A DNA stretch of 64,000 nt, from NCBI RefSeq assembly GCF_006335015.1, contig NZ_VDGT01000025.1, positions 37,305-101,304 of the forward strand, written 5' to 3'. Below the pieces are notes generated by a model. The model worked only from the letters and a program-made list of their open reading frames with translations, searched no databases and had not been told where the DNA came from. Position numbers and translations under genes: made by a program. This stretch comes from Streptomyces sedi (GTDB lineage Bacteria; Actinomycetota; Actinomycetes; Streptomycetales; Streptomycetaceae). Positions 44,830 through 53,996 of the stretch are shown one piece after another; position 1 is the stretch's first letter, and every line of letters starts with the position of its first letter.

Positions 44830-45789
44830 GTGTCGCTCTTCTGGCGGATCTTCGCCCTGAACGCGGTGGTGCTGGGCGCCGCCACGGCGCTGCTGCTGTG
44901 GGCGCCGGTGACCGTCTCGGTGCCGATCCTGCTGCCCGAGGCGGCCATCCTGCTCGGCGGCCTCGCGGTGATGCTGATCGCCAACGCGGCGCTGCTGCGG
45001 ATCGGGCTGGCCCCGTTGGAACGGCTGTCGCGGCTGATGTCCACCGTCGACCTGCTCCGGCCGGGGCAGCGGCTGCCGCCCCCGGCGCGCGGCGGCATCG
45101 CCGAGCCGGTGCACGCGTTCAACTCCATGCTGGACCGGCTGGAGGCCGAGCGCGCCCTGTCCAACGCCCGCGCGCTCTCCGCGCGGGAGACCGAACGCCG
45201 CCGGGTCTCCGCCGAGTTGCACGACGAGGTGGGGCAGAGCCTGACCGCGGTGCTGCTCGGCGTCAAGCGCGTCGCCGACCAGGCGCCCGAGCCGCTGCGC
45301 GGGGAGCTGCGGCTGGTGCAGGAGACCGTGCGCGACAGCCTGGACGAGGTGCGCCGCCTCGCCCGGCGGCTGCGGCCCGGGGTGCTGGAGGATCTCGGCC
45401 TGGTGGCGGCGCTGACGTCGCTGGCCACCGACGTCGCCACCCACACCGGGGTGAAGGTCGCGCGCGACCTGCGCGCCGGGCTGCCGCCGCTGGGCCCCGA
45501 GGCCGAGCTGGTGGTCTACCGGATCGCCCAGGAGGGGCTGACCAACGTCGCCCGCCACGCCGAGGCCACCCGCGTCGAACTCGCGCTTCTGAGCGAGGGG
45601 TCGGGAGTGGTGCTGCGGATCGACGACGACGGGCACGGCCTCGGCGACGCGCCCGAGGGCGCCGGGATCAGGGGGATGCGGGAGCGCGCGCTGCTGGTCG
45701 GCGCCGCCCTGGACATCGCCCCCGGGCCCGACGGCGGCACCCGCGTGCTGCTGACCGTGCCGACCACGCGAGAGGGCGACCGACCGTGA
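44830..45789 (+). CDS. Sensor histidine kinase (HisKA_3 / NarL-type)
   Basis: A 319-residue membrane kinase with two N-terminal helices (about 4-30 and 36-56) joined by a very short loop, so extracellular sensing is minimal. A HAMP-like linker leads to the dimerisation helix with phospho-acceptor H131 in SAELHDEVGQSL. The ATPase domain has YRIAQEGLTNVARHAEA (N box) and RIDDDGHG plus GIRGMRERA (G boxes). GTG 44830 follows GAGGAGG by ten bases and is preferred over ATG 44719. It overlaps the response-regulator gene by four bases. Confidence 0.93.
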   Translation: MSLFWRIFALNAVVLGAATALLLWAPVTVSVPILLPEAAILLGGLAVMLIANAALLRIGLAPLERLSRLMSTVDLLRPGQRLPPPARGGIAEPVHAFNSMLDRLEAERALSNARALSARETERRRVSAELHDEVGQSLTAVLLGVKRVADQAPEPLRGELRLVQETVRDSLDEVRRLARRLRPGVLEDLGLVAALTSLATDVATHTGVKVARDLRAGLPPLGPEAELVVYRIAQEGLTNVARHAEATRVELALLSEGSGVVLRIDDDGHGLGDAPEGAGIRGMRERALLVGAALDIAPGPDGGTRVLLTVPTTREGDRP

Positions 45790-46451
45790 CCGAGAACCGC
45801 GCCGCCATGACGCGCATCCTGCTCGCCGACGACCACGCCCTGGTGCGCCGCGGGGTGCGGCTGATCCTGGAGGGCGAGCCCGACTTCACGGTGGTCGCCG
45901 AGGCCGGCGACGGCGCCGAGGCCGTGCGGGCCGCAGCGACCCACGAGGCGGACCTCGCCATCCTCGACGTCGCCATGCCGCGCATGACCGGGCTCCAGGC
46001 GGCCCGCGAACTCGCCCGCACCCGGCCGGCGCTGCGCATCCTGATGCTGAGCATGTACGACAACGAGCAGTACTTCTTCCAGGCGCTGAAGGCCGGGGCC
46101 TGCGGCTATGTGCTCAAGTCGGTCGCCGACCGCGACCTGGTCGAGGCCTGCCGCGCGGTCCGGCGCGGCGAGCCGTTCCTCTACCCGGGGGCCGTGACCG
46201 CGCTGATCCGCAACTACCTGGACCGGGCGCGCGACGGCGAGGAGGTGCCGCAGAGCCTGCTGACGCCGCGCGAGGAGGAGGTGCTGAAGCTGATCGCCGA
46301 GGGCCACACCTCGCAGGAGATCGCCGACACCCTGGTGATCAGCGTCAAGACCGTGCACCGCCACCGGGCGAACCTGCTGCACAAGCTGGGGATGCGGGAC
46401 CGCCTGGAGCTCACCCGTTACGCTATCCGCGCCGGCCTGATCGAGCCCTGA
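45786..46451 (+). CDS. LuxR/NarL-family response regulator
   Basis: A 221-residue regulator. The receiver domain has the acidic pocket DDH, phospho-acceptor D61 in LAILDVAMPRMTG and the conserved Lys in GYVLKSVADRD. The C-terminal LuxR helix-turn-helix is TPREEEVLKLIAEGHTSQEIADTLVISVKTVHRHRANLLHKL. GTG 45786 shares GTGA with the kinase stop; ATG 45807 is a shorter alternative. It pairs with the kinase. Targets are unknown, but the exported protein and SecDF genes directly downstream are candidates. Confidence 0.93.
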   Translation: MTENRAAMTRILLADDHALVRRGVRLILEGEPDFTVVAEAGDGAEAVRAAATHEADLAILDVAMPRMTGLQAARELARTRPALRILMLSMYDNEQYFFQALKAGACGYVLKSVADRDLVEACRAVRRGEPFLYPGAVTALIRNYLDRARDGEEVPQSLLTPREEEVLKLIAEGHTSQEIADTLVISVKTVHRHRANLLHKLGMRDRLELTRYAIRAGLIEP

Positions 46452-46508
46452 CCCCGACGGGCCCGCGCCGTCGGACCGTTGCCGCCCCGGACGCCTGAGG
46501 AGGCCGCC

Positions 46509-46895
46509 ATGCCCCCGTGGCACGTCGCGGCCCTCCGGCGGCCCCGCGCGCGGCGCTGGCTGGCGCCGCTGGTCCTACTGCTCGCCGTCGTCGGCCTCTT
46601 CGCCCAGCCGGGGACGGTCCACGCGGCGAGCGCGCCGCCCGCGGCGGCGGCCGAGGCGCCGGCCGACCGGGCCACGGGCTCGGCCGGCGCCGAGCGGCCG
46701 GAGGCCGTCGCGCCGCCGCGCGTGCAGCAGGCGGCGCAGGGCGAGGCGCAGCCGCAGCCGTGGGTGCCGCCCGCGCGCCCGGTGCCGCCGGTGGCGCACG
46801 CCACGGCCGCCGGGCCGGCGCGCGCCGGGCTCCCCGCCGCGCACCCGCCGTTCGCCGCGCCGCGCACCGGACGCGCTCCGCCCCAGGGCAGCTGA
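46509..46895 (+). CDS. Small exported Ala/Pro-rich protein
   Basis: A 128-residue protein with a basic N-terminus (RRPRARRW), a hydrophobic helix (LAPLVLLLAVVGLF) and a likely cleavage or anchor point near VHAASA. The rest is low-complexity Ala/Pro/Gln (APPRVQQAAQ, QPWVPPARPVPP), probably disordered. No family was recognised. The ATG follows GAGGAGG at good distance, which supports expression. It sits between the response regulator (57 nt) and secDF (75 nt) and may be part of one operon. Confidence 0.65.
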   Translation: MPPWHVAALRRPRARRWLAPLVLLLAVVGLFAQPGTVHAASAPPAAAAEAPADRATGSAGAERPEAVAPPRVQQAAQGEAQPQPWVPPARPVPPVAHATAAGPARAGLPAAHPPFAAPRTGRAPPQGS

Positions 46896-46970
46896 CCCAC
46901 CCCAGGTCCGTCCGCCCCCACGCGGCGCACGTTCGCCGTGCGCCGCGGTATGCCCGTTGGAGCCGTTCCC

Positions 46971-49280
46971 TTGTCCCGTGCCACCCGGGTGCGCTGCGCC
47001 CTGTCCCTGCTCGTGCTCGTCCTGTCGGCCGTCGTGGCCGTCGCCATCCCGCCGCGCCTCGGGCTCGACCTGCGCGGCGGCACACAGATCGTGCTGGAGA
47101 CCCGCGACACCGAGGACGCGCGGGCCGACGCCACCGCCACCGACCGCACCCTTGAGGTGCTGCGCCAGCGCGTCGACGCGCTCGGCGTCGCCGAGCCGAC
47201 CCTCACCCGCTCCGGCGAGAACCGGATCATCGTCGAACTCCCCGGCCTCCAGGACCCCGCGGAGGCCGCCGACGTCCTGGGCCGCACCGCCCAGCTGACC
47301 TTCCACCCGGTGCTCGGCGCCGCCGCGCCGGACGAGGAGGGGAACGAGGAGGGCGAACGGGTCCTGCCCGACGAGGACGGCCGACCGCTGCGGCTGGGGC
47401 CCGCCGAGCTGACCGGCGCCCAGGTCTCCGGCGCCGAGGCGCTGCTGGACACCCAGCGGGCGGCGGGCTGGTACGTCACCGTGGACTTCGACGGCCGGGG
47501 CGAGGCCGCCTGGGCGGCGGCGACCGGCCGCGCCGCGTGTGCCGCGCCCGGCGACCCGACGCGCCGCGTCGCCATCGTCCTGGACGACGAGGTGATCTCC
47601 TCCCCCTCCGTCGCCCCCTCGGTGACCTGCGGCACCGGCATCACCGGCGGCACGACGCAGATCAGCGGCGACTTCACCGCCGACGACGCGCGTGAGCTCG
47701 AACTGCTGGTCAACGGCGGTGCGTTGCCCGTGCCCGTGGAGACCGTCGAGCAGCGCACCGTCGGCCCGACCCTCGGGGAGCGCGCCATCGAGGCCAGCGC
47801 CTGGGCCGCGCTCATCGGCGCCGCGCTGACCTCGCTCTTCATCGTCGTGGTCTACCGGCTGCTCGGGCTGCTGGCCGCGTGCGCGCTGGCCTGCTACGCG
47901 TTGATCTCCTACGCGGCGCTGGTCGCCCTGGGCGCGACCCTGACGCTGCCGGGGCTCGCCGGGTTCGCGCTGGCCATCGGGATGGCGGTGGACGCCAACG
48001 TGCTGGTCTTCGAGCGCGCCCGGGAGGAGTACGGGGCGCGCCGCGCCACCACCGTGCGCACGGCGCTGGCCGCCGGCTTCCGCAGGGCGTTCAGCGCGAT
48101 CGCCGACACCAACGTGACCACGCTGATCGCCGCCGCCCTGCTGTTCCTCCTGGCCTCGGGGCCGGTGCGCGGCTTCGGCGTGACGCTGGGGATCGGCGTG
48201 CTGGCGTCGATGTTCAGCGCGCTGGTCATCACCCGCGCGCTCGCCGGGCTCACCGTCGACCGGCCGGGCGGCGGCCGGCGGGCCGCCGGTTCCGGCGTGG
48301 CGGTGCCGGGCCGGGTGCGCACCTGGCTGGAGCGGCGCGGGCCGCGGCCGATGCGCCGGCACCGGCTGTGGCTGGCGCTCTCGGCCGTCGCCGTCGCGCT
48401 GGCCGCGTGCGGCATCGGGGTGCGCGGACTTGAGCTGGGCGTGGAGTTCACCGGCGGGCGGATGGTCGAGTACGCGACCGAGCGCCCGGTCGGCGCCGAG
48501 GAGGCGCGGGACGCGCTGGCGGACGCCGGCTTCCCCGGCGCGGTCGTCCAGACCACCGAGGAGGGCGAGGTCGCGGTGCGTGTCCAGGAGCTGTCGAACG
48601 AGGAGGAGGCGGAGGTCGGGCGGGTGCTCGACGGGCTCGGGGACGGCGCCGAGAAGGTCAGGGACGAGATGATCGGCCCCAGCATGGGCGCGGAGCTGCG
48701 CACCGCGGCGCTGCTGGCGCTCGGCGCCGCGCTCGCCGTCCAACTGGCCTATCTGGCCTTCCGGTTCCGCTGGACCTACGCCACGGCCGCGGTCGTCTCC
48801 CTGGCGCAGGACGCGGTCATCCTGGTCGGCGCGTTCGCCTGGCTCGGCAGGCCGGTGGACGGGGTCTTCCTCGCGGCGCTGCTGACCGTCATCGGCTACT
48901 CGGTCAACGACTCGGTCGTCGTCTTCGACCGGCTGCGGGAGCTGCGCGCCACCGGCGAAGGCGCGGGTGGGGGCGCGGGCCGCCGGCCGTTCGCCGAGGA
49001 CGCCGACGCGGCGATCGTGCAGACCGTGCCGAGGACGGTCAACACCGGGATGGGGGCGCTCTTCATCCTGAGCGCGCTGGCGCTGCTGGGCGGCGGCACC
49101 CTGACCGACTTCGCCCTGGCGCTGCTGATCGGGCTCGTCGTCGGCACGGCGTCCTCGGTCTTCACCGCCACGCCGCTGGCCGTCGCGCTGCACGGGGGCG
49201 CGCGCGGACAGAAGCCGGACCGGGACCGCGAAGGGGACGGCGGCCGGGAGCCGGAAAGGGAACGCTCCGCGGCGCGTTGA
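46971..49280 (+). CDS. secDF: Fused protein-export membrane protein SecDF
   Basis: RND-type translocation motor, 769 residues, with SecD and SecF halves in one chain. The SecD half has RLGLDLRGGTQIVLE, a large periplasmic domain (about 40-260) and the helical bundle with GMAVDANVLVFERAREE. The SecF half starts near residue 465 with GVEFTGGRMVEY and has GYSVNDSVVVFDRLRE. It uses proton flow to pull exported proteins from the SecYEG channel. TTG 46971 is preferred because GGAG lies eight bases upstream; GTG 46938 or ATG 46950 would add up to 11 residues. Streptomycetes usually also have separate secD and secF, so this is probably a paralogue. Confidence 0.93.
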   Translation: MSRATRVRCALSLLVLVLSAVVAVAIPPRLGLDLRGGTQIVLETRDTEDARADATATDRTLEVLRQRVDALGVAEPTLTRSGENRIIVELPGLQDPAEAADVLGRTAQLTFHPVLGAAAPDEEGNEEGERVLPDEDGRPLRLGPAELTGAQVSGAEALLDTQRAAGWYVTVDFDGRGEAAWAAATGRAACAAPGDPTRRVAIVLDDEVISSPSVAPSVTCGTGITGGTTQISGDFTADDARELELLVNGGALPVPVETVEQRTVGPTLGERAIEASAWAALIGAALTSLFIVVVYRLLGLLAACALACYALISYAALVALGATLTLPGLAGFALAIGMAVDANVLVFERAREEYGARRATTVRTALAAGFRRAFSAIADTNVTTLIAAALLFLLASGPVRGFGVTLGIGVLASMFSALVITRALAGLTVDRPGGGRRAAGSGVAVPGRVRTWLERRGPRPMRRHRLWLALSAVAVALAACGIGVRGLELGVEFTGGRMVEYATERPVGAEEARDALADAGFPGAVVQTTEEGEVAVRVQELSNEEEAEVGRVLDGLGDGAEKVRDEMIGPSMGAELRTAALLALGAALAVQLAYLAFRFRWTYATAAVVSLAQDAVILVGAFAWLGRPVDGVFLAALLTVIGYSVNDSVVVFDRLRELRATGEGAGGGAGRRPFAEDADAAIVQTVPRTVNTGMGALFILSALALLGGGTLTDFALALLIGLVVGTASSVFTATPLAVALHGGARGQKPDRDREGDGGREPERERSAAR

Positions 49281-49290
49281 ACGCCGGTGC

Positions 49291-49354
49291 GCGGCCGGCC
49301 CCGACGTCGGGGACCGGCCGCACACCACGCCGCCCGGGCGTCAGGACGCCCGGG
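49291..49354. terminator. Two hairpins between convergent secDF and pfkA
   Basis: The first hairpin spans 49291-49321, a 15-bp stem with one bulged A. The second pairs 49333-49342 with 49345-49354, a 10-bp perfect stem. Together they insulate the two genes. Confidence 0.8.
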
Positions 49355-49360
49355 GAACGG

Positions 49361-50386
49361 TCAGAAGACCGCCTCGGTCTCGTCCATCCGGTTCTGCGGC
49401 ACCCGCTTCAGCTCGGCGGTCGCGTCCGCCAGCGGGGTCATCACGATGTCCGTGCCGCGCAGCGAGGTCATCATGCCGAACTCGCCCCGGTGCGCGGCCT
49501 CCACGGCGTGCCAGCCGAAGCGGGTGGCCAGCACCCGGTCGTAGGCGGTGGGCGTGCCGCCGCGCTGGATGTGGCCGAGGATGACCGGCCTGGCCTCCTT
49601 GCCGAGCCGCTGCTCCAGCTCGGCGGCGAGCCGGGTGCCGATGCCGGTGAACCGCTCGTGGCCGTAGGGGTCGATCTCGCCGCGCTCGTACGGCATCGAG
49701 CCCTCGGCCGGCCGGGCGCCCTCGGCGACGCAGATCACCGCGAACTTCTTGCCGCGCTCGAAGCGGTCCTCGATCATCTTGCACATCGCGTCGACCTCGA
49801 ACGGCCGCTCGGGCACGCAGATCCCGTGGGCGCCGCCGGCCATCCCGGCCTCCAGCGCGATCCAGCCGGCGTGCCGCCCCATCACCTCGACGACCATCAC
49901 CCGCTGGTGCGACTCGGCGGTGGTCTTCAGCCGGTCGATCGCCTCGGTGGCCACGCCGACGGCCGTGTCGAAGCCGAACGTCCGGTCGGTGGCGGAGATG
50001 TCGTTGTCGATGGTCTTCGGGACCCCCACCACGGGGATACCGGCGTCCGCCAGCATCCGCGCCGCGGTCAGGGTGCCCTCGCCGCCTATCGGGATCAGCG
50101 CGTCCAGGCTGAGCTTGTGGCGGAACTGCTCCGCGTTGTCGCACGCCTCCCGCAGCCGGGAGCGCTCCAGCCGGCTGGAGCCCAGGATGGTGCCGCCCCT
50201 GGCCAGGATGCCGCTGACCTCGTTGATGTCGAGCGGACGGTAGCGGCCTTCGAGCAGCCCCTTGAACCCGTCCTCGAATCCGATCACCTGGTCCTGGCGA
50301 TCGACCACGGCACGGTGCACAACCGACCGGATCACCGCGTTGAGACCAGGGCAGTCGCCGCCCGCAGTGAGTACTCCGATGCGCAT
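49361..50386 (-). CDS. pfkA: 6-phosphofructokinase
   Basis: A 341-residue phosphofructokinase of glycolysis. It starts MRIGVLTAGGDCPGLNAVIRS. The nucleotide loop is GGEGTLTAA, with Gly at the position that is Asp in pyrophosphate enzymes, so ATP use is predicted. However PKTIDNDI has the Lys typical of pyrophosphate enzymes; actinomycete ATP-PFKs are known with this mixed pattern. The catalytic TIDND, MGRHAGWIA and GHIQRGGTPTAYDR are intact. ATG 50386 is chosen on homology. It diverges from pta, with a 208-nt spacer. Confidence 0.95.
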   Translation of the reverse strand: MRIGVLTAGGDCPGLNAVIRSVVHRAVVDRQDQVIGFEDGFKGLLEGRYRPLDINEVSGILARGGTILGSSRLERSRLREACDNAEQFRHKLSLDALIPIGGEGTLTAARMLADAGIPVVGVPKTIDNDISATDRTFGFDTAVGVATEAIDRLKTTAESHQRVMVVEVMGRHAGWIALEAGMAGGAHGICVPERPFEVDAMCKMIEDRFERGKKFAVICVAEGARPAEGSMPYERGEIDPYGHERFTGIGTRLAAELEQRLGKEARPVILGHIQRGGTPTAYDRVLATRFGWHAVEAAHRGEFGMMTSLRGTDIVMTPLADATAELKRVPQNRMDETEAVF

Positions 50387-50594
50387 TTTGGGACCGCTCT
50401 TTCCTCGTCGGCACTGTTGGGGATGAGGGTGGGATGAGGGTGGCCGGCCTCGCCTTCGGGGCCGTCCGGATTGTTTCACGAGAGGCTGGGTGACGACGAA
50501 CGTCGCCGGCGACGGCCCGGGGAAGCCACCGCGCCCGCCGGGCGAGCGCCGGGTTACGGTCAGGCGGAGGAGCGGCGAGGAGAGGGAGGGGAAC

Positions 50595-52736
50595 GTGCCA
50601 GGCAGCGTGTATGTGACCGGCATCGGCAGGGGCGACGGCCGCCAGCTGGTGGAGCTGGGCGTCATGGAGCTGTTGACCAGGACGGTCGACCGGGTCGGGC
50701 TCTTCAGGCCGCTCGCGCACGACGGCCGCTCCGACCAGGTGGTGGAGCTGCTGCGGGCCCGCTACCGGCTGAGCCAGCCGGCCGACGAGATACTCGGCCT
50801 CGACTACCAGCGGGCCGCCGCGCTGCTGGCCGAGCGGGGGATGGACGAGCTGGTCACCGAGCTGGTGCGGCGCTACCACCGGGTGGCCGACGCCTACGAG
50901 GTGGTCCTGGTGCTGGGCACCGACTACGCCGACACCCAGCTGCCGGCCGAACTGACGCTCAACGCCCGGCTGGCCAACGAGTTCGGCGCGCCCGTGCTGC
51001 CCGTCGTCGCCGGCGTCGACCAGGACGGCGAGGCGATCGCGGCCGAGGTGCGCAACGCGCACAACGCGTTCGCCGCCCTCGGCTGCGACGTGCTGGCGAT
51101 GGTCGCCAACCGGGTGCCGGCCGCCGAGACGGAGGCGGCGCTGGAGGCGCTGGCCGGGCGGCTGCCGGTGCCGGTCTCCGTGCTGCCGGACGACCCGACG
51201 CTGGCCGCGCCGACGGTGGCGCAGGTCGCGAGGGCGCTGGGCGCGGAGACCGTGCTGGGCGACCACGCGGGGATGGCCAGGGACGTGCGGGACTTCGTCT
51301 TCGGCGGGGCGACGCTGCCGACGTTCCTCGCCGCGCTGACCGAGGGCGCCCTGGTGATCACCCCGGGGGACCGGGCGGATCTGCTGGTGGGGGCGTTGGC
51401 CGCGCACTCGGCCGGCTCGCCGCCGATCGCCGGGGTGCTGCTGACGCTGGGCGAGCGGCCGGACGAGGCGACGACGCGGCTGGCGGCGCGGCTGGCGCCG
51501 GGCACGCCGGTGCTGTCGGTGGCGGCGGGCTCGTTCGTCACCGCGACGGAACTGTCCGGGCTTGAGGGGCAGTTGACGGCGGCGACGCCGCGCAAGGCGG
51601 AGCTGGCGCTCGGCCTCTTCGAGACCCATGTGGACACCGCGGCGCTCGCCGAGCGGCTGGCGGTGGCGCGCGGGGACCGGGTGACGCCGATGATGTTCGA
51701 GCACGGCCTGATCGAGCGGGCCCGCACCGACCGGCGCCACGTGGTGCTGCCCGAGGGCACCGAGGAGCGGGTGCTGCGCGCCGCCGAGGTGCTGCTGCGG
51801 CGCGGGGTCTGCGACCTGACGCTGCTCGGCGAGGAGCCGGCGGTCCGCCGCCGGGCCGGCGAACTCGGCCTGAACCTGCGCCTGCTGGGCGCGGACGAGG
51901 CGGCCGACGGCGCCGGGCCGGTGGCCCGCGTGGTGGACCCGGTGACCTCGCCGCTGCGGGAACGGTTCGCCGAGGTCTACGCGCGGCTGCGGGCGCACAG
52001 GGGCGTCAGCGAGGAGCTGGCGTACGACGTGGTCTCGGACGTCTCCTACTTCGGCACGCTGATGGTCAACGAGGGCCTGGCCGACGGCATGGTCTCCGGC
52101 GCCGCGCACTCGACGGCGGCCACCATCAGGCCGGCGTTCGAGGTGATCCGCACCAAACCGGACGCGGCGATCGTCTCCTCCGTCTTCTTCATGTGCCTGG
52201 CCGACCGGGTGCTGGTCTACGGGGACTGCGCGGTCAACCCGGACCCCGACGCGGCCCAGCTGGCGGACATCGCGGTCCAGTCGGCGCGCACCGCCGCCGA
52301 GTTCGGGGTCGAGCCCCGGGTGGCGATGCTCTCCTACTCAACGGGCACCTCGGGCTCGGGCCCCGACGTGGACAAGGTGCGGGAGGCCACCGGGCTGGTG
52401 CGGGCGGCCAGGCCCGAGCTGCTGGTGGAGGGCCCGATCCAGTACGACGCGGCCGTCGAGCCCTCGGTGGCGGCGACCAAGCTGCCGGAGTCCGAGGTCG
52501 CCGGCCAGGCCACCGTGCTGGTCTTCCCCGACCTCAACACCGGCAACGCCACCTACAAGGCCGTGCAGCGCTCGGCCGGCGCCGTCGCCGTCGGCCCGGT
52601 GCTCCAGGGGTTGCGCAAGCCGGTCAACGACCTGTCGCGGGGCGCGCTGGTGCAGGACATCGTCAACACGGTGGCGATCACCGCCGTCCAGGCCCAGGAG
52701 GCCGCCGCCCGGACCCGAAAGGACTCTTCGGCGTGA
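50595..52736 (+). CDS. pta: Phosphate acetyltransferase
   Basis: Converts acetyl-CoA and phosphate to acetyl phosphate; 713 residues, the long actinobacterial and enterobacterial form. The N-terminal P-loop-like domain (about 1-210) reads VYVTGIGRGDGRQLVELG, where the Walker A Lys is missing, so nucleotide binding is doubtful. A DRTGG middle domain (VLGDHAGMARDVRDFVFGGA) follows. The C-terminal catalytic domain (about 385-713) has VVLPEGTEERVLRAA and YSTGTSGSGPDVDKVREAT. GTG 50595 follows GGGAGGGGA. It overlaps ackA by four bases. Confidence 0.94.
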   Translation: MPGSVYVTGIGRGDGRQLVELGVMELLTRTVDRVGLFRPLAHDGRSDQVVELLRARYRLSQPADEILGLDYQRAAALLAERGMDELVTELVRRYHRVADAYEVVLVLGTDYADTQLPAELTLNARLANEFGAPVLPVVAGVDQDGEAIAAEVRNAHNAFAALGCDVLAMVANRVPAAETEAALEALAGRLPVPVSVLPDDPTLAAPTVAQVARALGAETVLGDHAGMARDVRDFVFGGATLPTFLAALTEGALVITPGDRADLLVGALAAHSAGSPPIAGVLLTLGERPDEATTRLAARLAPGTPVLSVAAGSFVTATELSGLEGQLTAATPRKAELALGLFETHVDTAALAERLAVARGDRVTPMMFEHGLIERARTDRRHVVLPEGTEERVLRAAEVLLRRGVCDLTLLGEEPAVRRRAGELGLNLRLLGADEAADGAGPVARVVDPVTSPLRERFAEVYARLRAHRGVSEELAYDVVSDVSYFGTLMVNEGLADGMVSGAAHSTAATIRPAFEVIRTKPDAAIVSSVFFMCLADRVLVYGDCAVNPDPDAAQLADIAVQSARTAAEFGVEPRVAMLSYSTGTSGSGPDVDKVREATGLVRAARPELLVEGPIQYDAAVEPSVAATKLPESEVAGQATVLVFPDLNTGNATYKAVQRSAGAVAVGPVLQGLRKPVNDLSRGALVQDIVNTVAITAVQAQEAAARTRKDSSA

Positions 52737-53935
52737 ACGCCACCCAGGTACTGGTGCTCAACTCCGGTTCCTCCTCGCTGAAGTACCAGCTGCTGGAGAT
52801 GGCCGACGGCGGCCGGCTGGCCTCCGGGCTGGTGGAGCGGATCGGCGAGGAGGGGCCTGGACGGCTGGTCCACACCCCGGCCGGCGGGGAGCGCAGGGAG
52901 CGCGCGCTGCCGGTGCCCGACCACGCGGCGGCGCTGCGCGCGGCCGGCGAGGAGCTGGCGGCCGACGGCACCGGGCTCGACTCGCCCCGGCTGGCGGCGG
53001 TCGGCCACCGGGTGGTGCACGGCGGGCGGTCGTTCACCGAGCCGACGCTGGTGGACGACCGGGTGCTGGCGGAGATCGAACGGCTGGTGCCGTTGGCGCC
53101 GCTGCACAACCCGGCGAACCTGGCCGGCATCCGCACCGCCCGCGCCATCAACCCGGGGCTGCCGCAGGTCGCGGTCTTCGACACCGCGTTCCACACCACC
53201 ATCCCCGACCACGCGGCGTGCTACGCGATCGACGCCGACGTGGCGGCCGAGCACCGGGTGCGCCGCTACGGCTTCCACGGCACCTCGCACGCGTTCGTCT
53301 CGCGGGGGACGGCCGCGCTGCTGGGCCGCCGGCCGGACGAGGTCAACGTCATCACGCTGCACCTGGGCAACGGCGCCTCGGCGGCGGCGGTGGCCGGCGG
53401 GCGGTGCGTGGACACCTCGATGGGGCTGACGCCGCTGGAGGGGCTGGTGATGGGCACCAGGTCCGGCGACGTGGACCCCGCGGTCGTCTTCCATCTGCAC
53501 CGGGTGGCGGGGATGTCGGTCGGCGAGATCGACGAGCTGCTCAACTCCCGTTCCGGGCTGCGGGGGTTGTGCGGGGACAACGACATGCGCGAGGTGGTGC
53601 GGCGGATGGACGGGGGCGACGAGCGGGCGCGGCTGGCGTTCGACGTGTACGCGCACCGGCTGCGTTCCTACATCGGCGCCTACTTCGCGGTGCTGGGCCG
53701 GGTCGACGCGGTGACCTTCACGGCCGGGGTCGGGGAGAACGCCTCGCGGGTGCGAACGGCCGCCGTCGCCGGCCTTGACGCGCTGGGACCCGCCGTCGAC
53801 GAACGGCTGAACACCGCCGCCGATCGCGGCCCCCGCCTGATCTCCCCGGAGTACGCTCGGGTCGCGGTCGCCGTGGTGCCGACGGACGAGGAACTGGAGA
53901 TCGCCACCCAGGCGTTCGCCCTGGTCAACGACTGA
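52733..53935 (+). CDS. ackA: Acetate kinase
   Basis: Makes acetate and ATP from acetyl phosphate, or the reverse; 400 residues, normal length. Signatures are VLVLNSGSSSLKYQLL at the start, VGHRVVHGG, FDTAFHTTIPDHA, YGFHGTSHAFVSR, LHLGNGASAAAV and TFTAGVGENASRVR. GTG 52733 overlaps the pta stop (GTGA) and AAAGGA lies upstream. With Pta it forms the acetyl-CoA overflow and acetate uptake couple and is transcribed in the same direction as pyk. Confidence 0.96.
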   Translation: MNATQVLVLNSGSSSLKYQLLEMADGGRLASGLVERIGEEGPGRLVHTPAGGERRERALPVPDHAAALRAAGEELAADGTGLDSPRLAAVGHRVVHGGRSFTEPTLVDDRVLAEIERLVPLAPLHNPANLAGIRTARAINPGLPQVAVFDTAFHTTIPDHAACYAIDADVAAEHRVRRYGFHGTSHAFVSRGTAALLGRRPDEVNVITLHLGNGASAAAVAGGRCVDTSMGLTPLEGLVMGTRSGDVDPAVVFHLHRVAGMSVGEIDELLNSRSGLRGLCGDNDMREVVRRMDGGDERARLAFDVYAHRLRSYIGAYFAVLGRVDAVTFTAGVGENASRVRTAAVAGLDALGPAVDERLNTAADRGPRLISPEYARVAVAVVPTDEELEIATQAFALVND

Positions 53936-53983
53936 ACTCCGCTAGCCTGAGCCCGCACATTATTCCAACATGGAACAAAACGA

Positions 53984-53989
53984 TAGGAT
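53984..53989 (+). promoter_or_regulatory. -10 box for leaderless pyk mRNA
   Basis: TAGGAT ends 7 nt before ATG 53997. An ATG at 53970 in frame has no ribosome site and would put this box inside the gene. Confidence 0.6.
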
Positions 53990-53996
53990 CGCTTCC

